A stretch of 64,000 nt of DNA. Origin: Kribbella jiaozuonensis. GTDB taxonomy: Bacteria; Actinomycetota; Actinomycetes; Propionibacteriales; Kribbellaceae. A model generated the notes under the pieces. That model did no database searches, had not been told where the DNA came from, and saw only the letters and a program-made list of their open reading frames with translations. Both the position numbers and the translations under genes were made by a program. Positions 56,133-62,435 of the stretch are shown piece by piece; position 1 is the stretch's first letter, and each line of letters begins with the position of its first letter. The stretch is from NCBI RefSeq assembly GCF_005233875.1, contig NZ_SZPZ01000007.1, positions 273,287 through 337,286 on the forward strand. Direction: 5' to 3'.

Positions 56133-57437
56133 ATGACCGCCGAAGGTGACGAGAATTACCTGACCACCGCCGAGGTCGCCCGCCGCCTCCAGGTCAAACC
56201 CGAAACCATCTACGCCTACGTCAGCCGAGGCCTCCTCACCAGCACCCGAGCCCGAGGCCGCCGAGGCAGCCTCTTCTCAGCCACCGAAGTAGAACGCCTG
56301 GCCAGCCGCTCGGTCGACCACTCCGGCGTAGTAGAACGCATCGAATCCCAACTAACCCTCCTCCAGAACGACGAGCTCTACTACCGGGGTCACCCCGCCA
56401 GCACCCTCTCCACCACCTGGACCGCCGAACAAGTAGCCCACCTCCTCTGGACCGGCACAGCCCCGAAGCCCTCCCCCACAGACGCGGCGCCCGCCGCCAG
56501 CACCCGGGGTGCTGCGTCCCCAGCCGCCTCTCCCGGGATGGCTGGGGAGACCTCCGCCCTCACCTCAGCCGCGAGCGCGGGCAGCCCGGATGCGTTCGTC
56601 GGGACGGCGGACGGGGTGGAGCTTGCTCGGGCCGCTATTGCCGTGGTGCCGGAGGGGGCTCGGTTGACGGATCGGGTGCGGGTGGCCGTGGCTGTACTGG
56701 GGGCAGCTGATCCGCTGCGGTTTGATCTGTCGGTGCCGGCGGTGACTGCTGCGGCCGGCAGGCTGATCGGGATCCTGGTGACAGCGTTGCCCGACCTAAC
56801 CGAGCAGCCGCGGGATCACGGTGACGACGCGGCCCCCGACGCGACCCTCGGGGCACGGCTCTGGCCCAAGCTGTCGGACGAACCGGCTCGGCCGGAGGTG
56901 CTTGATGCGGCTCTGATCCTGCTGGCCGACCACGGGCTTGCTGTTTCGACTGTTGCAGCGAGGGTTGCTGCCAGCGCACGCGCGAACTTGTACGCCGTGA
57001 TCTCCGCCGGCCTCGGCGCCCTCGACGGCCAGTACCACGGCGCCGCGCCGACCCTCGCCTACGAGTTCCTCCAGCGCGCACAGCAGGACCCCCTGAAAGC
57101 ACTCTCGGACCAACTGCGATCAGGCGAACCCATCCCCGGCTTTGGCCACCGCATCTACCAGCACCGCGACCCACGCGCCGAAGTACTGATAGGTCTCCTC
57201 GGCGACCACCCGATCGTCAGCACGATCGCCGCCATCACCGAGCGCGCCCCGACCTTCCCGAACAGCGACCTCGCCATCGCCGCGATCATGCATGCGTACA
57301 ACTTCCGCCCGGACACCGGCGACGCCCTGTTCGCGCTCGCCCGGATGATCGGCTGGACCGCCCACGCCCTGGAGGAGTACGCGGCCCCGGCCCTCCGCTT
57401 CCGCGCGATGGGCATCTACACCGGCCAGACCACCTGA
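56133..57437 (+). CDS. Citrate-synthase-like protein with N-terminal helix-turn-helix
   Basis: A 434-residue fusion. Residues ~8-60 are a MerR/excisionase-type helix-turn-helix (YLTTAEVARRLQVKPETIYAYV). A citrate-synthase body follows, split by an Ala/Ser/Pro linker (~110-155). Catalytic-position residues are kept: His in LDGQYHGAAPT, His in PGFGHRIYQHRDPR and Asp in FPNSDLAIAAI. It could be an enzyme, or a regulator that senses citrate, acyl-CoA or oxaloacetate and controls the divergent citA. Linker DNA contains inverted repeats and a sharp wobble-base switch. It abuts the stop of the next convergent gene with no gap. Confidence 0.85.
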   Translation: MTAEGDENYLTTAEVARRLQVKPETIYAYVSRGLLTSTRARGRRGSLFSATEVERLASRSVDHSGVVERIESQLTLLQNDELYYRGHPASTLSTTWTAEQVAHLLWTGTAPKPSPTDAAPAASTRGAASPAASPGMAGETSALTSAASAGSPDAFVGTADGVELARAAIAVVPEGARLTDRVRVAVAVLGAADPLRFDLSVPAVTAAAGRLIGILVTALPDLTEQPRDHGDDAAPDATLGARLWPKLSDEPARPEVLDAALILLADHGLAVSTVAARVAASARANLYAVISAGLGALDGQYHGAAPTLAYEFLQRAQQDPLKALSDQLRSGEPIPGFGHRIYQHRDPRAEVLIGLLGDHPIVSTIAAITERAPTFPNSDLAIAAIMHAYNFRPDTGDALFALARMIGWTAHALEEYAAPALRFRAMGIYTGQTT

Positions 57438-58910
57438 CTACTTCGCGCCGAGCTTGACCAACGTCGCCGCACCAGGAGCCAGCGAGACCTGAACCGGCCC
57501 GACCCGCTGCGACACGTACTTCCCCCTCGCCGGCTGGAACACCCCAACCGACCCAACCGTCTGCTCGTTCACCGCCACAACCGCCCGAGCCCGCGCGCTA
57601 TGCGACCGGTTGGCAACCAACACCCACCGATCACCCAACGCGGCATCCCGCGACCGGAAGGTGCCCACGACAACCGAATCCCCGGAGACCGCCGACACCA
57701 GGTTCGTCGGCGTGAACCCAACCGCACCGTTGGGCAACGGAGTCTCGTTGGCATGCACCACGGACTCCGACACCAGCGGCTTCAGCTCACGCCCGACCTG
57801 ATGCAACCAACCGGTGTTGATCTGCTTCGCGGCGTCGTACCGCGCCGTCCGCTTGCCGTCGACCGTGATCAGCGCCGGCCCGAATCCCTCACCGCGAGCG
57901 GCCTCCGGCGTCCAGTATGTGAAGTACTGGATGCCCTTCGCGCCGTACGCGAGGCTGACGTTGATCTGCCAGAGCAGCTCGGCCGCCGTCGGTTCGCGAT
58001 GGTTGTTGTAGGCAAGCGTCTGGATGTAGACCCACGACGGGATGTCGCCGTACAACGCCGCGTCCCGGACGATCGCCCAGTTGTGGAAGTAGTTCTCGTC
58101 CTCCCGCCCCTCGGACAGCAGCGGGTACCGGTCGAAGGAGATCAGCGACGGCTTCACCACATCGACGAAGTTGCGATAGTACGTCGCGTCGTCGGACGGC
58201 AGCAGGTTGATGTACGGCAGCAACTGTGGCGCCAGCTCACGCGAGATCGTAAGCGCCTTCGCCAGCGTCGCGAACCAGCCCGCGCCCGGCTCGTCGTAGA
58301 AGTTGAAGCCGGCCAGCGACGAGTACGGGCCGTACGCGTCGCGGGCGCGGATGTAGAGCGCACTGGCCTCGGCCGGGGTCACGCTGAGGAAGTCGGTGGT
58401 GGTGTCGGAGATCGAGAACCAGCGGGACATGTTGCGGATCTGGATGTCGTCCGAGATCAGCATCTTCAGGCCGGCGTCGCGGGCGAGGCCGAGCTGGTAC
58501 TGGAAGATGTTGCCGTCGCCGGCGTAGTTGCCGGAGATGACGAAGTCGAACCCGGCGTTCTTGATCTCCGCGAACCGCTGAGCGGTGCTCGCATACGGAT
58601 GCGGCGGCCAGAACAACCCGATCGGAAAGTCAGGCCCACCCGTCAACGGCAACGCGTCCGGCGACGGTACGGCGGCAGCCGCGACACCACCCGCTGCAGC
58701 GGAGGCGCCTCCCGCCCCCGACGCCGCTCCTGCCGACGCCGCCCCTGCCGAACCGGCCCCGGCTGCAGAGCCGGCTCCGGCGGAGGTGGTCGAGGCGGCT
58801 GCGGTTGTGGCGGATGCGGCGCTTGCTGCGGCTGCGGTCAGGGCGGTGGCGCCGGCGCCGAGCAGTAGGCTGCGGCGGCTGGGGCCAAGGATCTGGTGCG
58901 GACTCTGCAT
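57438..58910 (-). CDS. TAT-exported glycoside-hydrolase-like protein
   Basis: A 490-residue protein. A twin-arginine signal (GPSRRSLLLGAGATAL) is followed by a ~60-residue Ala/Gly/Ser linker. The main domain looks like a (beta/alpha)8 barrel: IGLFWPPHPYASTAQRFAEI, FDFVISGNYAGDG, the acidic loop FNFYDEPGAG (about 195), LISFDRYPL, and a C-terminal beta domain. The D-E pair in FYDEPG sits where clan A glycosidases carry the acid/base Glu. The family is not certain. ATG 58910 follows AAGGAG. An RpiR regulator lies upstream on the same strand and fits a sugar-degrading role. Confidence 0.75.
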   Translation of the reverse strand: MQSPHQILGPSRRSLLLGAGATALTAAAASAASATTAAASTTSAGAGSAAGAGSAGAASAGAASGAGGASAAAGGVAAAAVPSPDALPLTGGPDFPIGLFWPPHPYASTAQRFAEIKNAGFDFVISGNYAGDGNIFQYQLGLARDAGLKMLISDDIQIRNMSRWFSISDTTTDFLSVTPAEASALYIRARDAYGPYSSLAGFNFYDEPGAGWFATLAKALTISRELAPQLLPYINLLPSDDATYYRNFVDVVKPSLISFDRYPLLSEGREDENYFHNWAIVRDAALYGDIPSWVYIQTLAYNNHREPTAAELLWQINVSLAYGAKGIQYFTYWTPEAARGEGFGPALITVDGKRTARYDAAKQINTGWLHQVGRELKPLVSESVVHANETPLPNGAVGFTPTNLVSAVSGDSVVVGTFRSRDAALGDRWVLVANRSHSARARAVVAVNEQTVGSVGVFQPARGKYVSQRVGPVQVSLAPGAATLVKLGAK

Positions 58911-58958
58911 GATTCTCCTTCGGAAGGCGGACGAACGGAGCTTGCGGCAGAAGACGTT

Positions 58959-59840
58959 TCAGGACCGTTGGCGGTGATCGGCGACCGCCTCGGCAGTGGC
59001 GTCGAAGGCCTGCTCGGCCAACGGATAGTCGCGTTGCGCGACGCCGAGATAGAGCGCATCCAGCACGATCAGCTGGGCGTGCCGGCCGGCCAGTCCCCCG
59101 GTCCGGAATGTGACGTCGCGCGCCGCGGTGACCAGCACGATGTCCGCCGCCCGCGCCAACGGCGAGCGCGGATAGTTGGTGATGGCAACAGTCGTCGCGC
59201 CCTGCCGCCCGGCCCGCACCACCGGTTCCAGCACCTCGATCGTCTCGCCACTGTGCGAGATCCCGATCGCGACATCACCCGACCCGAGCAACGCAGAGCT
59301 GGCGAGCGCGGTGTGTACGTCGCTCCACGTACTCGCGCCCCGCCCGATCCGATGCAACCGCAACCGCAGGTCCTCAGCGACAGCCGCCGACCCCGCCACG
59401 GCGTACAGGTCGATCCGCCGCGCGTCAGAGATCGCCCGCACCGCACGCCCGAGCGCGCCCACGTCGAGCGACGCGACAGTGTCCTCGAGCGCCCGCGTGT
59501 CGGCGCGAAGCAACGTCCGGAGTACGTCGTCGAGCGAGTCGTCTGGTCCGACCTCGGATCCGGTCCCGCGCTCCCAGCTGAGACTGGTCCGACCAGTCTC
59601 CGCCGCCAACGCGAGACGCAACTCGGCATACCCCGACAGCCCGAGCGCGAGGCAGAAGCGCGTGACACTCGGCAGCGACGTACCGCAGCGCGCCGCCAAC
59701 TGGCCGATCGTCGAGCCCGCGACCGCCGCCGGATCCCGCAGTACCTCGGCGGCGATCCGGGCCTGCGCCGGGCTCAACGCCGGCAGCAAGCCGTGGATCC
59801 GCGCCTCGAGACTCGGCGGCGGCGACGCGACAGCACTCAT
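58959..59840 (-). CDS. MurR/RpiR family regulator with SIS domain
   Basis: A 293-residue regulator. The N-terminal helix-turn-helix of RpiR type (LSPAQARIAAEVLRDPAAVA, IGQLAARCGTSLPSVTRFCL) covers ~1-80. A phosphosugar-binding SIS domain covers ~120-270 (AVAGSAAVAEDLRLRLHRIG, IGISHSGETIEVLEPV). Such proteins sense sugar phosphates or amino-sugar phosphates. It is followed 48 bases on by the glycosidase-like gene and preceded by the beta-propeller gene, all on the minus strand, probably one regulon. Confidence 0.9.
   Translation of the reverse strand: MSAVASPPPSLEARIHGLLPALSPAQARIAAEVLRDPAAVAGSTIGQLAARCGTSLPSVTRFCLALGLSGYAELRLALAAETGRTSLSWERGTGSEVGPDDSLDDVLRTLLRADTRALEDTVASLDVGALGRAVRAISDARRIDLYAVAGSAAVAEDLRLRLHRIGRGASTWSDVHTALASSALLGSGDVAIGISHSGETIEVLEPVVRAGRQGATTVAITNYPRSPLARAADIVLVTAARDVTFRTGGLAGRHAQLIVLDALYLGVAQRDYPLAEQAFDATAEAVADHRQRS
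59580..59600. promoter_or_regulatory. FadR/GntR-like palindrome inside the rpiR gene
   Basis: Exact 10-bp arms GAGACTGGTC and GACCAGTCTC around a single C. It is the longest of four copies of the CTGGTCnGACCAG core in the window. Being inside a gene, it may be a roadblock-type or internal operator, or chance. Confidence 0.4.
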
Positions 59841-59844
59841 GTGA

Positions 59845-59883
59845 AGAATTCTCAGAGCACTTCAGTACCAATTACAAGAATTC
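59845..59883. promoter_or_regulatory. AGAATTC repeats upstream of rpiR
   Basis: AGAATTCT (59845-59852, palindromic) and AGAATTCA (59877-59884) lie 32 bases apart, about three helical turns, in the 65-bp AT-rich gap between the beta-propeller gene and rpiR. They are possible RpiR sites by position only. Confidence 0.3.
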
Positions 59884-59905
59884 ACACTGTCCGATTCCGG
59901 CCAGC

Positions 59906-60898
59906 TCAGCTCACCCCCATCCGCCGGATAGTGAACTGGTCAGACCAGCCGCCCGCGATCAGCACATCGATCCGCCCACTCAGTACGTACGTCCCGTACG
60001 GCGTGATCGCAGCCGTCGTCGGACCGGAGACCGGCCACGGCTCGACCGACCGCACCTGCGCGGTCCGGTAGTTGTCCCGGCTGCTCAGCACCGTCGCCTG
60101 CTCGACGCCGGCCGCACCGAGCTTGTTGGTGATCGCGATCAGCCGCCCATCCCGCTGGAGCGCTAGGCCGTCTCCCCCGACCAGTGCACTGGTCAGACCA
60201 GTCGTACTGAGTTCACCCCGCAGCGAGATCCGGAACAGCGTGCCCACGTCGTACCGGACCACCAGCAGGTAGCCGCCCGGGTGCCACACGATGCCGTTAG
60301 GCCCGATCGTGTCGCTCTGCAGCCGCGCATCGCGGACGAGAACCGAGGCCGTACCAGCAGGCGTGATCCGATAGATCGCGTCACCCGACGGATCGGTGAC
60401 ATAGGCGTTGCCCACGGCATCGATCGCCAGATCGTTCACACCGTGGCGACCGCCGGCCGGGTTCAGCCGCGGGGTGTTCAGATCGACCCTCCGCTCGAGC
60501 CGGCCGGTCCGCAGGTTGTAGATCGCGACCCCGGACTGCTTGTAGAGCGTCGCATCCGACGACCGCTCACCGTTCCCGATGTCGGCGTACGTGACGAGCA
60601 CACGGTTGCGCACGGCATCGACATGCAGTCCGAACGTCGACACGCCCGGCGCGACACCGAACGGATGCGGTACGCCGTCCCGGCCGACCACCGAGATCCG
60701 CCCGGTGGCCAGCGACCCGATCAGGAACGCCTGCCGGGTCGGATCCCAGGCGATCCCCTCCGGATACCTGTCAGCCGTCCGGCCGTCGACCTGCACGGGA
60801 ATCCCGTGCGAAGCAGCGGCCTGGACGGGTACTGCGGCCGGCGACGCCGACCCTGCGGCCAGCGCAAGGAGCGCCACGGCCAGCACACGAAACTTCAT
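59906..60898 (-). CDS. Secreted SMP-30/gluconolactonase-like beta-propeller protein
   Basis: A 330-residue protein with a signal peptide (VLAVALLALAAGSASPAAVPVQA) and six-bladed propeller features: RYPEGIAWDPTRQAFLIGSL, VDAVRNRVLVTYADIG, NDLAIDAVGNAYVTDPSGDA, GPNGIVWHPGGYLLVVRY. This matches SMP-30/NHL-like sugar-lactone hydrolases and binding proteins. ATG 60898 follows GAGGAGGGG. It may process or sense a sugar acid outside the cell. It is divergent from a MarR gene with a palindrome between them. Two FadR-like palindromes lie within it. Confidence 0.82.
   Translation of the reverse strand: MKFRVLAVALLALAAGSASPAAVPVQAAASHGIPVQVDGRTADRYPEGIAWDPTRQAFLIGSLATGRISVVGRDGVPHPFGVAPGVSTFGLHVDAVRNRVLVTYADIGNGERSSDATLYKQSGVAIYNLRTGRLERRVDLNTPRLNPAGGRHGVNDLAIDAVGNAYVTDPSGDAIYRITPAGTASVLVRDARLQSDTIGPNGIVWHPGGYLLVVRYDVGTLFRISLRGELSTTGLTSALVGGDGLALQRDGRLIAITNKLGAAGVEQATVLSSRDNYRTAQVRSVEPWPVSGPTTAAITPYGTYVLSGRIDVLIAGGWSDQFTIRRMGVS
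59936..59948. promoter_or_regulatory. FadR/GntR-like palindrome near the 3' end of the propeller gene
   Basis: CTGGTC-A-GACCAG, a perfect 6+1+6 palindrome, third of the four copies in the window. Confidence 0.35.
60188..60202. promoter_or_regulatory. FadR/GntR-like palindrome inside the propeller gene
   Basis: ACTGGTC-A-GACCAGT, a perfect 7+1+7 palindrome. A second perfect palindrome, CCAGTGCACTGG (60181-60192), overlaps its left arm. Confidence 0.4.
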
Positions 60899-60938
60899 CA
60901 AGAACCCCTCCTCGAGATGAATACGAGCACAGAGACTA

Positions 60939-60952
60939 ATCAGAGCTCTGAT
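60939..60952. promoter_or_regulatory. Perfect palindrome between marR and the propeller gene
   Basis: ATCAGAGCTCTGAT is its own reverse complement and lies 40 bases upstream of the propeller start, in the divergent gap. MarR proteins bind such symmetric sites, so it is the likely operator for both genes (inferred). Confidence 0.6.
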
Positions 60953-60998
60953 GATCGTCAATGCATATACCACCACCGCCGTTCGTAGGATGGTCCGC

Positions 60999-61445
60999 AT
61001 GCGGATGTCCTTCGACGAACGGCTCGGCAGTCACCTCAAGCGGGTCGAGCAGGAGCTGCAGGCCGCGAAGTCAGCGGCGGTGAAGCCGGCCGGACTCACG
61101 GTTCCGCAGTACGCCGCTCTGTTCGTGCTGGACGAGCAGCCGGGCATCTCGGCGGCCGAGCTGGCCCGCCGCTGCGCCGTCACCCCGCAGACGATGACGA
61201 CGATCCTGCGCAACCTGGAGGCCGGCGGCCTGATCGAACGCACGCCGCACCCGCTACACAAGCACGTGATCGAGACCCGCCCGACGCACGCCGGGCGCAA
61301 GGCTCTCGATCAGGCAGACAAACGGGCCACCGGCGTCGAACGCCGGCTCGCCGCAGCCTTCAGCGAGGAGGAGGCGGAGATCCTCCGCGCCCTCCTCGCC
61401 CGGGTGTCAGAAACCCTGACAACAGATCCGATACTGAAGGGCTAG
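60999..61445 (+). CDS. MarR family transcriptional regulator
   Basis: A 148-residue winged-helix regulator: LTVPQYAALFVLDEQPGISA, ELARRCAVTPQTMTTILRNL, then the wing EAGGLIERTPHPLHKHVIET. Helices at both ends form the dimer interface. ATG 60999 follows AGGATGG; earlier in-frame starts lie within the operator region. It probably represses itself and the divergent secreted propeller gene in the absence of a phenolic or sugar-derived ligand. Its stop overlaps the stop of the convergent thioredoxin gene by 4 bases. Confidence 0.9.
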   Translation: MRMSFDERLGSHLKRVEQELQAAKSAAVKPAGLTVPQYAALFVLDEQPGISAAELARRCAVTPQTMTTILRNLEAGGLIERTPHPLHKHVIETRPTHAGRKALDQADKRATGVERRLAAAFSEEEAEILRALLARVSETLTTDPILKG

Positions 61446-62386
61446 AACAGGGCCGACATCAGCCGACGGCGGGCCTTGATCACCCGGTCGTCGTCCGCCC
61501 CAACGACCTCGAACAGCTCGAGCAGATGCAGCCGGACGGTGTTCCGCTCGTCGCCCGAGGTCGCCTGGACCGTGCTGATCAGCCGCGCGAAGGCGTCATC
61601 GACATGCCCGCCCATCAGGTCGACATCCGCGACCAGCATCTGCGCCTCGACATCGGCCGGGTTGTCCGCCGCACGCGTCCGTACGTCGGCCGGCACGTCC
61701 TGCGTCCGCTTCACCAGCTGTACCCGGGCCAGCCCGGACTTCGCCTCGGCGTCGGCCGGCGTCTCCTTGAGCAGCTCCTCGTACGCCGCGATCGCGCCGT
61801 CCAGGTCGCCCGCAGCGACAGCGTTCTCGGCCTTCTCGTACCGCGGGTTCGGCGGCGGCTCCTCGGCCGAGTCGGCGTCGGGATCAGCCGGACCGACGGG
61901 CTCGGCGCGGCCGGTGATCCCGTTCGCCACCGCCACAGTCAGCAGCTGGTCGAGGTACTGCCGCGCCTCCGGCTCGCCGAGGGCGCCCTGGAACAGCGGC
62001 ACGACCTGCCCTCGCAGTACGGCGATCACCAGCGGAACCGTCTGTACACCGACCGCCTGGGCCAGCTGCGGGTTCGCGTCGATGTCGATCCGCGCGAGCA
62101 GGAACTTACCGGCGTACTCCGTGGACAGCCGCGCGAGCACCGGGCCCAGCGCGACCGATCCCTGCGAGCGCTGCGACCAGAACTCGACCACGACCGGTAC
62201 CTGCAGGGACCGCTCGATGACATCGCTCTGGAAGGTCGGCTCGCTCACGTTCAGCACGTACGACCCCGCGGCGCCGCCACCGCCCTGACCACCGGGCGCG
62301 CCCGGCGCACCAGGAGCCGCACCGGCCGGCTTGCGCAGGCCCGACAGGTCGATCGCCCCGGGACGGGAGAAGTTGGACTGGCTCAC
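61442..62386 (-). CDS. Thioredoxin-fold/TPR protein lacking the CxxC motif (CnoX/YbbN-like)
   Basis: A 314-residue protein. After a Gly/Ala/Pro-rich start (~20-40), a thioredoxin domain (VVVEFWSQRSQGSVALGPVL; VGVQTVPLVIAVLRGQVVPL) is followed by tetratricopeptide helices (NAVAAGDLDGAIAAYEELLK). The redox CxxC is replaced by SQRSQ, so it cannot act as a disulfide reductase; the layout matches the YbbN/CnoX holdase-type co-chaperones. Two adjacent GTG codons could start; 62386 is better spaced from GAGGA. Confidence 0.88.
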   Translation of the reverse strand: MSQSNFSRPGAIDLSGLRKPAGAAPGAPGAPGGQGGGGAAGSYVLNVSEPTFQSDVIERSLQVPVVVEFWSQRSQGSVALGPVLARLSTEYAGKFLLARIDIDANPQLAQAVGVQTVPLVIAVLRGQVVPLFQGALGEPEARQYLDQLLTVAVANGITGRAEPVGPADPDADSAEEPPPNPRYEKAENAVAAGDLDGAIAAYEELLKETPADAEAKSGLARVQLVKRTQDVPADVRTRAADNPADVEAQMLVADVDLMGGHVDDAFARLISTVQATSGDERNTVRLHLLELFEVVGADDDRVIKARRRLMSALF

Positions 62387-62435
62387 CACTGTCCTCGCAT
62401 TCCGTGCGCACTACGTACGTTCACAGGTCCATCCT

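Noticed and set aside
53475..57437. Natural-product biosynthetic cluster around the monooxygenase
   Set aside because: No synthase, carrier protein or tailoring set is present; neighbouring genes are primary-metabolism or regulatory.
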